A stretch of DNA of 64,000 nucleotides. Origin: Tellurirhabdus bombi (GTDB lineage Bacteria > Bacteroidota > Bacteroidia > Cytophagales > Spirosomataceae). Each line of letters begins with the position of its first letter. The stretch's first letter is position 1. The notes below the pieces were generated by a model. That model ran no database searches. It was not told the origin of the DNA and was given only the letters and a program-made list of their open reading frames with translations. Positions 14,833 through 22,202 of the stretch are shown here, one piece after another. A program made the translations under genes and the position numbers. The stretch is from NCBI RefSeq assembly GCF_021484805.1, contig NZ_CP090557.1, positions 4,600,001 to 4,664,000 of the forward strand. The letters run 5' to 3'.

Positions 14833-16041
14833 ATGACGATTATTGTTCCTGACATAATACTTAACCATGAGTCGCTAACCAGCAGTGAGAAATTACTGTA
14901 CCCTCAGCTGGTGGTTTTCTGCGGTGAGTCAGGGACTACGAATGCGGATAATCCGCAGTTGGCCGAGTACTTGAAAATTTCAGAACGTACTGCCAGTGCG
15001 TTCATAACGAACCTGCACCGGGCCGAATTGATAGACCTGGACATTGATCGTAAGAAGAAGGCAAACCAGCGCACAATTAAGCTAAAAGAGTTGACGCAAG
15101 TTTTTGCGCCATCTCCTATTCTAGCACAGAAATACTTAACAGTTGACGCAGAATTTTGCGTCAAGTTCGCGCAGATTATTGCGTCAACTATACCTGACGC
15201 AAAGTTTCGCGTCATGTTGTCGCAAATTCTTGCGTCAACTAATGAAACACAAAACACTGATAATCAGAGCAAAAATATACCTGACGCAGAATCTTGCGTC
15301 AACTTAGGCGAAGTTTCGCAAGACTCGGTATATAATAGTAATAGTTTATTAAATGAATTAAATATTAATAGTGATATTAAAGATTCTTTAGATAATACTG
15401 TAAGTACTATTTCTTCTTTGCCTGAAAATCGCGAAAGTGAGCCGCCGAAAGAAACACTGATTCCTAGCATCCATGTCGGTCTAACACGAATTACCCCGGA
15501 TGAATTAGGGCCATATCTTAAAATCAGAGGAATCGCTTACGACAAAATTGCTCCGTTTGTCGGGGAAAATAATAACCGGAGCTACAACGATCTGGACGAG
15601 TTGCGCAACTTGGTTCGCGCTTGGTACCTGAAGCAAAAGCCTAAGGCACCGAAAGCAACTCTGGAGGAACGTAAGGCAGCTTTTGAAAATCGCATTAAAG
15701 ATTATCGGCAAAAGCACTCGGTACCGGCCTATTACACAGACGAATTTTTTGAGCTATTCCTCAAGTACTGGCTTGAGACAAACCTGAACAATACCATTCT
15801 GCGATTTGAAGGTGAAAAGTATTTTGAACTTGGCCAACGACTCAAAAGCAGTTATGAGAGATTTTTCAAGCCGATGAAATTAAAACAGGAACGAAATGCA
15901 CCCAACAAACAACAATCTACCAACAGCAAAGAACGCAGCACCGGCCACGTTGACTTTAGCCGATTCGCTACTGGCAACAGCGAAGAAGCCGCTAACGATG
16001 AAAGAAGCATCGACGACGGAGATGCAGAAGTTATTGAATGA
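14833..16041 (+). CDS. Lambda-O-like replication initiator with internal origin
   Basis: 402 residues. The N-terminal winged helix (LTSSEKLLYPQLVVF, NPQLAEYLKISERTASAFIT) resembles phage replication organisers of the lambda O / Phage_rep_O kind. The centre (about 85-200) is poorly structured and encodes the 22-bp iterons, giving repeated peptide units such as PDAKFRV and PDAESCV. The C-terminal part is charged. It should bind the iterons and recruit the helicase machinery. I use the ATG at 14833; a GTG at 14761 would lie inside the three-way structure. The tail overlaps the next gene by 146 bases. Confidence 0.75.
   Translation: MTIIVPDIILNHESLTSSEKLLYPQLVVFCGESGTTNADNPQLAEYLKISERTASAFITNLHRAELIDLDIDRKKKANQRTIKLKELTQVFAPSPILAQKYLTVDAEFCVKFAQIIASTIPDAKFRVMLSQILASTNETQNTDNQSKNIPDAESCVNLGEVSQDSVYNSNSLLNELNINSDIKDSLDNTVSTISSLPENRESEPPKETLIPSIHVGLTRITPDELGPYLKIRGIAYDKIAPFVGENNNRSYNDLDELRNLVRAWYLKQKPKAPKATLEERKAAFENRIKDYRQKHSVPAYYTDEFFELFLKYWLETNLNNTILRFEGEKYFELGQRLKSSYERFFKPMKLKQERNAPNKQQSTNSKERSTGHVDFSRFATGNSEEAANDERSIDDGDAEVIE
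15091..15415 (+). repeat. Candidate phage replication origin: iterons plus A+T-rich tract
   Basis: Five 22-bp imperfect palindromes of the form TTGACGCA-6-TGCGTCAA start at 15143, 15166, 15194, 15217 and 15281. Degenerate copies lie at 15091-15110 and 15305-15324. Immediately after, 15328-15415 is almost pure A+T with many TTAA and ATTA steps. Iterons followed by an A+T-rich unwinding region inside the initiator gene is the lambda ori layout. Confidence 0.8.
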
Positions 16042-16735
16042 AATCATTGGCCTACTCGACATAAAAGTTTCCGATAGAGAAAGGGACGCTCACGACAAAC
16101 GGATATATGAGTTCGCATTGTATTTGCAGAATGCTTACCCCACTGTTCGGCTTAGTGATGTACGACTAGCCTACCATCTTGGCTGCAAATATGAGCTGGG
16201 TATCGAAATGTTTGCCGAAATAAATGCCCGTTCATTCGGTAAGGTAATGAAGGCTTACTGGGAGTTTCGGAAAGCAACTATCACTACCCGGAAGGTGCCG
16301 CAATTAGAGGAGCCAAAGGAACCACTGCCTAGTGAGGAAGAATTAGACAAAAAAGGTCGGGAACTCCTACGACTAGCCTATCAGACTTTCAAGCAAGGCC
16401 GTCAATATCGTGACCATGGGAATCTGCTCTACAATTCGCTTTTCAGTATCAAGAAGATCCCATTCAACTATGAGCGTAAAATGGAAATGTTGCAACAGGC
16501 TCAAAAGGAAATTGAACAGGAAAATTCCAAATTAGCTCAATCCGGGAATACCGACCGCCACAAGGAAGCTCAACGCATTGCGAATCTACTCAATGAACCA
16601 ACGGCGCTTAATGAGCAGCCTGGCGAAATTCAAAGCCTGATTAAATCCCGGGCTAAGCAGATTGCCTTTGCTACACTCATGCGTGAACTGATCGAGATGG
16701 GAATAGAAACGGATGAATTTTTAGACCAAGAATAA
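15896..16735 (+). CDS. Phage replication-associated protein, possible helicase loader
   Basis: 279 residues, no family recognised with certainty. It is mostly helical (RIYEFALYLQNAYPTVRLSD, NYERKMEMLQQAQKEIEQEN) and follows the initiator, the place of lambda P-type loaders. The first 49 codons overlap the initiator tail in another frame; ATGs at 15998 and 16022 would shorten the overlap. The reading frame before 15998 looks plausible, so I keep the long form. Confidence 0.6.
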   Translation: MHPTNNNLPTAKNAAPATLTLADSLLATAKKPLTMKEASTTEMQKLLNEIIGLLDIKVSDRERDAHDKRIYEFALYLQNAYPTVRLSDVRLAYHLGCKYELGIEMFAEINARSFGKVMKAYWEFRKATITTRKVPQLEEPKEPLPSEEELDKKGRELLRLAYQTFKQGRQYRDHGNLLYNSLFSIKKIPFNYERKMEMLQQAQKEIEQENSKLAQSGNTDRHKEAQRIANLLNEPTALNEQPGEIQSLIKSRAKQIAFATLMRELIEMGIETDEFLDQE

Positions 16736-16736
16736 T

Positions 16737-17144
16737 ATGCAACTCGGATTCACAATCAAGTGGCGGGGCACGAACCGGCCCACCAATTTTGTCGAAAAGA
16801 TTCTCGGCAGCCAGAAAATTCATACGCTACGAGCTGATAAAAAAAACCGTTGGAAGCCCGGCAATACGATCCAGTTTGCAACTGGTACCAGAACCATCTA
16901 CTACAATCAATTCCATTCTGGCACCTGTAAGGCCACGCAGGCGGTTGCTTTAATGCTTGTCGAAGGAATGTTGCTTATTGAGGTAGATCGTCGCATACTG
17001 GCAGATTCTGAACGATTGGCTTTTATCAAAAATGACGGTTTTGATTCGGAGCAGGCTTTCAATGAATGGTTCATTCCACTCATTAGCGAAAACGGAGGCG
17101 TATACAATTGCAAGCTCATCCATTGGACCGATTTTAAATACTAA
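16737..17144 (+). CDS. ASCH/PUA-like domain protein
   Basis: 135 residues. The N-terminal pattern KIHTLRADKKNRWKPGNTIQ is typical of ASCH domains (HTLR, then RWKPG before a beta strand). ASCH proteins bind RNA or act on modified cytidine; small ones are frequent in phages. It begins two bases after the previous stop and belongs to the same operon. Confidence 0.65.
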   Translation: MQLGFTIKWRGTNRPTNFVEKILGSQKIHTLRADKKNRWKPGNTIQFATGTRTIYYNQFHSGTCKATQAVALMLVEGMLLIEVDRRILADSERLAFIKNDGFDSEQAFNEWFIPLISENGGVYNCKLIHWTDFKY

Positions 17145-17150
17145 CAAAAG

Positions 17151-17390
17151 ATGAGCTTTAGACACATTGAAGGTATTGGCTTGGTACATCTCAATGAGAT
17201 AAAACCACCACGAGTAGTACCGGGGAACGAACGCCACCGATGGGACTCAAAACCGGGTTGGGGTGAGAAGGCGACCTGCGTAAAGTGTGGCTGCGTTAAA
17301 CACCGACGCAAGCCCGAATACATCGAAACCTACAAAATGCCTGGTCAGCAAGAAATAACTGAACGCCCCCCCTGTAGCAATGAAGCATAG
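17151..17390 (+). CDS. Small zinc-ribbon-like protein
   Basis: 79 residues with CVKCGCVKHRR (about 43-53) and a further Cys near the end, suggesting a small zinc-binding fold. The rest is basic and Pro-rich. Function unknown. It overlaps the next small gene by eleven bases. Confidence 0.5.
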   Translation: MSFRHIEGIGLVHLNEIKPPRVVPGNERHRWDSKPGWGEKATCVKCGCVKHRRKPEYIETYKMPGQQEITERPPCSNEA

Positions 17391-17553
17391 ATTCAATGAA
17401 CAATATCCGTCGAACGCATTAATCGACTACTGGTACCGAACGAGGCCGCAGGATTGGGGCCCTTACAAGTTTTTCAACTACAGCTTACACCTGAAAAATA
17501 AGGTTTTGAACGCAATCTTTCCGGGCCGCATTCCCAATGATTTACCTTTTTAA
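17380..17553 (+). CDS. Small hypothetical phage protein
   Basis: 57 residues, starting MKHRFNEQYPSNALIDYWYR and ending PNDLPF. It is rich in aromatic and basic residues with plausible codon use, and lies in the operon between two genes. No family recognised. It was found by reading the gap directly. Confidence 0.5.
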   Translation: MKHRFNEQYPSNALIDYWYRTRPQDWGPYKFFNYSLHLKNKVLNAIFPGRIPNDLPF

Positions 17554-17563
17554 CTTTTATACA

Positions 17564-17585
17564 ACTCAAAACAATTAACTAATCT
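17564..17585 (+). promoter_or_regulatory. Shared early-gene leader motif
   Basis: ACTCAAAACAATTAACTAA followed by TCT and the ATG at 17586. One of five copies of this leader in the prophage. Confidence 0.6.
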
Positions 17586-18323
17586 ATGACAACAGTACAC
17601 GACGTTCTTTCCCAATCTCGCTTAGACGGCAACTTACTTTATCTGCCAGATGCCGAATTGGATCGTAAACTTTACACCGAGCTGAAGAAGATTCTCGCTG
17701 GTATTGGTGGAGACTGGAAAGGCGGCAAAACCAAGGCGTTTGTATTCGAACATGATCCCAGTGCTTCAATTGCGGATTTGCTAGAACAAGGGGTTCGTAA
17801 CCTGGCTGCGGAATACCAGTATTTTCCCACTCCAGATAATGTTGCCGATGAGCTAGTGATAAGGTTAGAACTAGAAGAACACCACACAGTACTGGAGCCC
17901 TCAGCAGGGACTGGAAATATCTTGAAAGCCATCTGGCGTGTTTTTCCATCAATGCAAATTGATGTTTATGAACTCTGGGGGCGAAATGCTGACATTTTAC
18001 GCCAAATGGGGAATGTAAACTTTTGGGGTTATGACTTTCGGTTAGCTGACGAGCGAAAGTTGTATGATCGAATCATTGCCAACCCACCGTTTACCAAAGG
18101 TCAGGACATGCTGCATGTACGCAAGATGTATGAGCTATTAGCGGACGAAGGGCGCTTGGTATCAGTTGTGTCTGCCCACTGGAAATTTGGCAGCGATAAA
18201 ATCAGTAAGGAGTTCCGGAAATGGATGGAGGACGTAGACGGTAATTACTTCGATCTACCCGGAGGCTCATTCAAAGACAGTAATACCGGCGTTCAGTCAT
18301 GCGTCATCATTATCGATAATTAG
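17586..18323 (+). CDS. N6-adenine DNA methyltransferase (class I)
   Basis: 245 residues. SAM-binding motif I is VLEPSAGTGNI (about 102-112) and the catalytic motif IV is ANPPFTKGQ (about 165-173). The order fits N6-adenine methylases of the type used by phages to protect their DNA. No restriction partner is adjacent. It has the shared leader just before its ATG, pointing to early expression. Target sequence cannot be read from here. Confidence 0.85.
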   Translation: MTTVHDVLSQSRLDGNLLYLPDAELDRKLYTELKKILAGIGGDWKGGKTKAFVFEHDPSASIADLLEQGVRNLAAEYQYFPTPDNVADELVIRLELEEHHTVLEPSAGTGNILKAIWRVFPSMQIDVYELWGRNADILRQMGNVNFWGYDFRLADERKLYDRIIANPPFTKGQDMLHVRKMYELLADEGRLVSVVSAHWKFGSDKISKEFRKWMEDVDGNYFDLPGGSFKDSNTGVQSCVIIIDN

Positions 18324-18331
18324 CATTTCAT

Positions 18332-18375
18332 AGTTAATAGTACTATAAACTTTCAGGCGGTACAACGCCGCCTGA
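18332..18375 (+). promoter_or_regulatory. Degenerate operator and leader hairpin
   Basis: GTTAATAGTACTATAAAC (18332-18349) matches the phage palindrome at 15 of 18 positions and runs into CTTTC in place of a -7 box. CAGGCGG and CCGCCTG then form a 7-bp hairpin in the leader of the gene at 18394. Confidence 0.4.
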
Positions 18376-18393
18376 CTTAACAATCAAACCAAG

Positions 18394-18717
18394 ATGAAAA
18401 AGATTCTTATTGCCATTCTGACTGTTGCCATTCGCGAAAAGGCCCAATGCACAGTCAAAGCCGAGTTCGAAGGAGGTATGATGAGCTACATGGAGAACAT
18501 TATACTAAAAGCTCCCCAGCCACCCAGCGATTTAAAATTTGACCTGGTTGATGAGCGAAATTATACCATTGGCCAGCTGGCTTTGCGAGCCGATGAAACA
18601 TCAATTCAGGTTGAGCAGTCCAAGGCTGGGCAATTTCTATTGAGTGTGGGCGCCGTTAAAATCGAATTTGCACACTCGTTCCAGAGTGACCCGTTTATGG
18701 TAAGTGAAACCGTTTAA
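18394..18717 (+). CDS. Phage protein of unknown function
   Basis: 107 residues; a short hydrophobic start (ILIAILTVAI) is followed by a beta-rich body (FDLVDERNYTIGQLALRADE, FLLSVGAVKIEF). No family recognised. First of four small genes packed with little or no spacing before a terminator. Confidence 0.5.
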   Translation: MKKILIAILTVAIREKAQCTVKAEFEGGMMSYMENIILKAPQPPSDLKFDLVDERNYTIGQLALRADETSIQVEQSKAGQFLLSVGAVKIEFAHSFQSDPFMVSETV

Positions 18718-18728
18718 CCCCTACTAGC

Positions 18729-18977
18729 ATGTTACCTGTAGATTTTCCAGAAGCAAATTATACATTAGGGGCACCGCAGGGAATGGACAATTGTTTGCCG
18801 TTGCCGGTTTTCCGTGACGGTACAAATTGTGTTTCGTGTTGGCAGCTTACGGACGAAGAAGTTGAGTTGCTCTTGGTTACCCGACGTATCTACATTGGCG
18901 TAGTATCGGGTAAAACCCAGCCGCCAATTTTCGCCACGACTATCCCTCCATTTTCCTATCCTCCGTCCGAGCAATGA
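18729..18977 (+). CDS. Phage protein of unknown function
   Basis: 82 residues, Pro-rich at both ends, with NCVSCWQLTDEEVELL in the middle. Nothing recognised with certainty. Overlaps the next start by four bases. Confidence 0.5.
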   Translation: MLPVDFPEANYTLGAPQGMDNCLPLPVFRDGTNCVSCWQLTDEEVELLLVTRRIYIGVVSGKTQPPIFATTIPPFSYPPSEQ

Positions 18978-19156
18978 CGAACGATAACTTGGTAGTTATG
19001 CTGCTCTATACAATATCTTTGCTTGGAGCAGCATACTTACTCTTTCGGAAAGCCCGAAATCGTGGCCATAATTGGATTTGGTTTTTTGCGCTCTCATTTG
19101 TGTTTCTGGGCATCTGGCTTGCACTGCTACTTTTCTTTATCTCCATTCTAGTATGA
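18974..19156 (+). CDS. Small membrane protein with two helices
   Basis: 60 residues: two hydrophobic helices (VVMLLYTISLLGAAYLLF and WFFALSFVFLGIWLALLLFF) joined by a basic turn (RKARNRGHN). Coupled to its neighbours by ATGA overlaps. Size and shape resemble small holin-like or regulator proteins, but it lies in the early region, far from the lysis genes. Confidence 0.55.
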   Translation: MTNDNLVVMLLYTISLLGAAYLLFRKARNRGHNWIWFFALSFVFLGIWLALLLFFISILV

Positions 19157-19527
19157 ATAGTCCATCCGTAAATTTAGATTCGGTAACAGTTAAACTTTTG
19201 ACTGAGAATAGTAAGGAATTTTGCCGACATTTCTTCAATTGGCGGGATCGCAGGGATTTAAAGAACCTGGTTGTTCGAATCGTCCTGAAAGATGCAGAAG
19301 GCAAGGAGATACACAAAGCGTCGGTGAAGCTTCCCAAAGCAAAGCAGATAGGTACTGCTAAGGTTGACGGGGTTGAAAAACCGCATTATGATCAACCGAC
19401 CTATTTTTACGTTGATGCTGACGGCGAAGCGGTAACCTTCGAATACTACACGGTCCACGTGGTCACCAAATCGAAATCCTTTGTTGGAGTAGTTTCTGAA
19501 AAGCGGGAAGATTTACGCGGTTTGTAG
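19153..19527 (+). CDS. Phage protein of unknown function
   Basis: 124 residues, mainly beta-strand with a conserved-looking core (LKNLVVRIVLKDAEGKEIHK, YVDADGEAVTFEYYTVHV). The frame is open further upstream but that part is antagonised by the overlapping membrane-protein gene, so I choose the ATG at 19153 (ATGA overlap). Last gene before a terminator. Function unknown. Confidence 0.55.
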   Translation: MNSPSVNLDSVTVKLLTENSKEFCRHFFNWRDRRDLKNLVVRIVLKDAEGKEIHKASVKLPKAKQIGTAKVDGVEKPHYDQPTYFYVDADGEAVTFEYYTVHVVTKSKSFVGVVSEKREDLRGL

Positions 19528-19545
19528 TGCATTATTAATTAACAA

Positions 19546-19578
19546 AGCGGCTCCCTTTTAAAATAGGAGCCGCTTTTA
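19546..19578 (+). terminator. Rho-independent terminator
   Basis: AGCGGCTCC and GGAGCCGCT form a perfect 9-bp stem with an A+T loop followed by TTTT. It ends the small-gene operon. Confidence 0.8.
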
Positions 19579-19599
19579 GCTATTGAACTTTTTAATATT

Positions 19600-19628
19600 C
19601 ATATTAGTTTTCGTGTCAAACTAATATG
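19600..19628 (+). promoter_or_regulatory. Palindromic operator of the orphan gene at 19634
   Basis: CATATTAGTTT and AAACTAATATG form perfect 11-bp arms around seven bases, ending five bases before the ATG. No other copy was seen in the prophage, so this gene seems to have its own control. Confidence 0.5.
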
Positions 19629-19633
19629 ATAAT

Positions 19634-20419
19634 ATGAAAAAAATAGACATACTAAAGTATTTGCCGAAAGAAAAAGAGTATGAATTGGCAGAAGGTTTTT
19701 CTCCAATAGAGGTTTATGAGATATTTAAACGCAATGGATGGAATTCATTATTTCATGCTAATACTGTAGCCACTACAAAGACATTTTTAGATCAAAAGGG
19801 CTTATTATCACGCAAATACGTAGAAGACAGAGGGCTTTTCCAGACAGCTCAACATACGGATGACCTAGACAAAAAATTCAAAATATGGGATCTTATCTTT
19901 TTAGATGGCAAAGATCTCTCTCAAAGATTTAGAAGGCCAAACTACTACGGCCCAATACTGTTTCAATTTGACACTGAAATTCTGCTATCTGATGAAATCA
20001 AAAGCATAAGAATAACAAGATGTAATCCTTGTCATTGGCAAAACAACGAATATGTTCATAGACATTGCTATACTTCGCTAGAAGAGTTTGAAAAGAATTA
20101 TTCATCCAATGACGGCGAAACAGTTGGTGGAATTATGCTTATGCTAGAAACAAGTGAAGGTCGTATTGATATAACTGAACACCTAAAAATGCTTACTGCA
20201 TATTTACCTAGCGATACAATTACAATGATGTATAAAAATGAAAATTTGCCAGTTAGAAAAGTAGTATCCAAATATCTAAAACCATCATTTGATAGTCTAG
20301 GAGTAACAACTAAATGTATTAGAAATAATTCATGGGCTAGAAGTTATGACCGAATGTTCCATGATAATCCTGACGACTTCAAAAGGTTTTTTCTTGCTAA
20401 TGATGAATCAGAATCATAG
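19634..20419 (+). CDS. A+T-rich orphan, possible ADP-ribosyltransferase-like cargo
   Basis: 261 residues, clearly more A+T-rich than its neighbours. The first half has LFHANTVATTKTFLDQKGLL, then QTAQHTDDLDKKF, IWDLIFLDGKDLSQ and NYYGPILFQFD. This layout recalls ADP-ribosyltransferase-fold proteins of the DarT/DUF4433 kind (a conserved His strand, later a Tyr/Phe strand), but I cannot confirm catalytic residues. It has its own palindrome upstream and a strong terminator downstream, between the early and late operons: a typical cargo slot. It could be a toxin, a defence gene or a lysogenic conversion gene. Confidence 0.5.
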   Translation: MKKIDILKYLPKEKEYELAEGFSPIEVYEIFKRNGWNSLFHANTVATTKTFLDQKGLLSRKYVEDRGLFQTAQHTDDLDKKFKIWDLIFLDGKDLSQRFRRPNYYGPILFQFDTEILLSDEIKSIRITRCNPCHWQNNEYVHRHCYTSLEEFEKNYSSNDGETVGGIMLMLETSEGRIDITEHLKMLTAYLPSDTITMMYKNENLPVRKVVSKYLKPSFDSLGVTTKCIRNNSWARSYDRMFHDNPDDFKRFFLANDESES

Positions 20420-20466
20420 CGAAATGAGAAAGCCCCGACCTATGCCGGGGCTTTCTCATTTCGCTA
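20417..20466. terminator. Bidirectional terminator between convergent operons
   Basis: Perfect 21-bp arms starting TAGCGAAATGAGAAAGCCCC and ending in the complement, with an 8-base loop. It includes the stop codon of the plus-strand gene and the last codons of the minus-strand lysis gene. Confidence 0.88.
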
Positions 20467-20881
20467 CTACTGTCTTTATTGCCAGAATAGCCAGTGCTGA
20501 AAATGCACCCCGCCAACCCCAGTTTTCCACTTTTGCCCAGTTAATTTGTTTCGGCACTGGCGCTGGTGGTTGAATGATTAGCGGTTTTTTTGCCAGTTCC
20601 GCAATGGTGTTCCTGAGGCTGTTAATCGTTTGGTCCCGACTCGCAATCTGGCTTTTCAGAATGACGCTTTTCGCTTCACAATCACTGGCTCTTCTTTTTG
20701 CGTACAAGGCCTCCAGCGCTCCCTCCCGGGTTAATGTATACTGCACCGGATGCGGGGTCAACGGCTGGAAACTCGGCAGGCTGTCCAGATGGCAGCAGAT
20801 AGTTAAACTCTCTGTCGATTTCGCTTTGCAGATCGGGCTGAGACAGGCCACGCAAATACTGAAAATAAGTAAGGCTCGCAT
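20456..20881 (-). CDS. Membrane-anchored lysis protein, spanin-like
   Basis: 141 residues from the ATG at 20881. An N-terminal signal-like segment (LLIFSICVACLSPICKA) is followed by a coiled region (KSVILKSQIASRDQTINSL), a Pro-rich stretch (LIIQPPAPVPKQ) and a C-terminal hydrophobic helix (FSALAILAIKTVV). The first 200 bases overlap the preceding gene in another frame, as in nested Rz/Rz1 pairs. A longer start at 20932 exists but would bury the signal. Last gene of the late operon. Confidence 0.5.
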   Translation of the reverse strand: MRALLIFSICVACLSPICKAKSTESLTICCHLDSLPSFQPLTPHPVQYTLTREGALEALYAKRRASDCEAKSVILKSQIASRDQTINSLRNTIAELAKKPLIIQPPAPVPKQINWAKVENWGWRGAFSALAILAIKTVVAK

Positions 20882-21215
20882 ACGTAATTGAATCGGTTTC
20901 GATTTTGGCTTTGAGGTCACTGATTTCGCCATTCAGGATAGCAGTATCGACTTTCAGGAAGTAGTTCTGCCCTTGCAGTACAGAAATGGTATCTTGTAAC
21001 GTATTCACGTAATCGGTGAAGCTGGTATTCATCGTATCGCAGGACCGTAGGCCAATCCACCCAACGAATAATAAGGGCCCAATGGAAAACGGTACCGGTG
21101 ACCAGAACCAATTCCAGAGCTTCACGAAATTGTCAATAATCCATTTCCCGATGATACGCAGTGTGGCTTGGCCCGGGATGAATCTGGTTAAAAAAGAGAG
21201 GATTTTAGTTTTCAT
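20682..21215 (-). CDS. Membrane protein with periplasmic coiled coil, i-spanin-like
   Basis: 177 residues. Amphipathic N-terminus, one membrane helix (FSIGPLLFVGWIGL, about 43-56) and a long coiled segment (YVNTLQDTISVLQGQNYFLK, then ILNGEISDLKAKIET). The end is Gly- and Lys-rich. Inner-membrane anchor plus coiled coil next to an endolysin fits an inner-membrane spanin subunit. It abuts the lipoprotein gene upstream. Confidence 0.5.
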   Translation of the reverse strand: MKTKILSFLTRFIPGQATLRIIGKWIIDNFVKLWNWFWSPVPFSIGPLLFVGWIGLRSCDTMNTSFTDYVNTLQDTISVLQGQNYFLKVDTAILNGEISDLKAKIETDSITYASLTYFQYLRGLSQPDLQSEIDREFNYLLPSGQPAEFPAVDPASGAVYINPGGSAGGLVRKKKSQ

Positions 21216-21631
21216 TAGAAACCGTCGTCTTGAGGTTGTTTGGATTGGGCAATTTCTTCAGCTACCTCTTCCTGGAATCGCTCAATGTCATTGTGCTTTT
21301 CCAGAATCGCATTAGCCGGTGGATTGTCCGGCTGGGGTAAATCTCCGACGTTGTGCGGCTTGGCTTTGTTCATCATTCTCCAATCGCAGGAGCGACAATT
21401 CCGAACGTACATTTTCGGTGCGCCCTGGTTGTATTTCTTCGCAAACGCGCAGGAATCGCAACGATAGATTGCCGTGCTATCGATTTCAACCGTTCTAACG
21501 ATAGCGGCTGACGTGGTATCTGTCCATCTGGCATCCTGGGGATCATCGATCACCTGAACGCAGGAAAATAGACTACAGAATGTAAGGACGCACAATGCAG
21601 TAAATGTCCTTTTTAGAGCGTAATTTTTCAT
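21215..21631 (-). CDS. Lysis-region lipoprotein
   Basis: 138 residues from the ATG at 21631. Signal peptide FTALCVLTFCSLFSC ends in a lipobox-like LFSC. The mature part carries CDSCAF and CRSCDW, a possible zinc site, and an acidic Gln-rich end. An outer-membrane lipoprotein in a lysis cassette suggests an o-spanin role. Longer in-frame starts run antisense-like through the endolysin and are unlikely. It overlaps the endolysin end by 59 bases. Confidence 0.55.
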   Translation of the reverse strand: MKNYALKRTFTALCVLTFCSLFSCVQVIDDPQDARWTDTTSAAIVRTVEIDSTAIYRCDSCAFAKKYNQGAPKMYVRNCRSCDWRMMNKAKPHNVGDLPQPDNPPANAILEKHNDIERFQEEVAEEIAQSKQPQDDGF

Positions 21632-22202
21632 CGTAGACGCCTTCACGGCCGGTAGGTTTTTTGATGGTAGCAACGCCCCGGTCAGAGGTATTGCCTTCGA
21701 CAGTTTTGCAGTAGAGAGAGCCTTCTTGCCAATCTTCAAGCAGGCCAACGTGCCAGCGCCCCTGATAGTAAAAGACGACCACATCGTTTCGTTTTGGGGT
21801 TTGGCCCGGGATAGATCCCGAACGGGACCAGACGATGTATTTCTTTTTCTTGGCCCAGTTTGCCGCAATTGGCGGATAATCTACGTCCAGACGCCAACCA
21901 GATTCCCGAATTGCCCATTCACAGGAGGTTCCACAGTAAGCCGAATTCTCCGGTATCTTGTGGTGTGTCCGGTTGAAGACCGTAATGCGCGGGTGGTCAT
22001 TTCGGTTGTTTTTCTCCCGGACGTAATTTTCCTGCTTTAAAATGGCTACAGGGTCAGGTCTGCCAGGCTGAGCGGAAAGAAGTGCAGGAACGCCAAGAAA
22101 AAGAGCGTAAACAAAAAGCAGAAAAACATAACGCGACGTGCTGGGCCAGTCTGCTCGATGTTTTGGAGATCGGTGTACAGGTCGAATCCTTTGGAAGTCC
22201 AT
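21573..22202 (-). CDS. Endolysin, CHAP/NlpC-like cysteine peptidase
   Basis: 209 residues. Basic N-terminus and signal or anchor helix (YVFLLFVYALFLGVPALLSA, about 26-45). The catalytic domain shows Cys in AYCGTSCEWAI, His in GRWHVGLLED and VEGNTS, the pattern of CHAP-type amidases or endopeptidases. It would cut the peptidoglycan at the end of infection. The signal part overlaps the preceding membrane protein gene by 157 bases in another frame. Confidence 0.78.
   Translation of the reverse strand: MDFQRIRPVHRSPKHRADWPSTSRYVFLLFVYALFLGVPALLSAQPGRPDPVAILKQENYVREKNNRNDHPRITVFNRTHHKIPENSAYCGTSCEWAIRESGWRLDVDYPPIAANWAKKKKYIVWSRSGSIPGQTPKRNDVVVFYYQGRWHVGLLEDWQEGSLYCKTVEGNTSDRGVATIKKPTGREGVYDEKLRSKKDIYCIVRPYIL

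Noticed and set aside
15091-15324. CRISPR-like array
   Set aside because: The repeats are palindromic, unevenly spaced by only a few bases and lie in a coding region, which fits iterons and not spacers.
21632-21868. Long N-terminal extension of the lysis-region lipoprotein
   Set aside because: It would be read through the endolysin gene in another frame, looks uncoded and would hide the signal peptide that starts at 21631.
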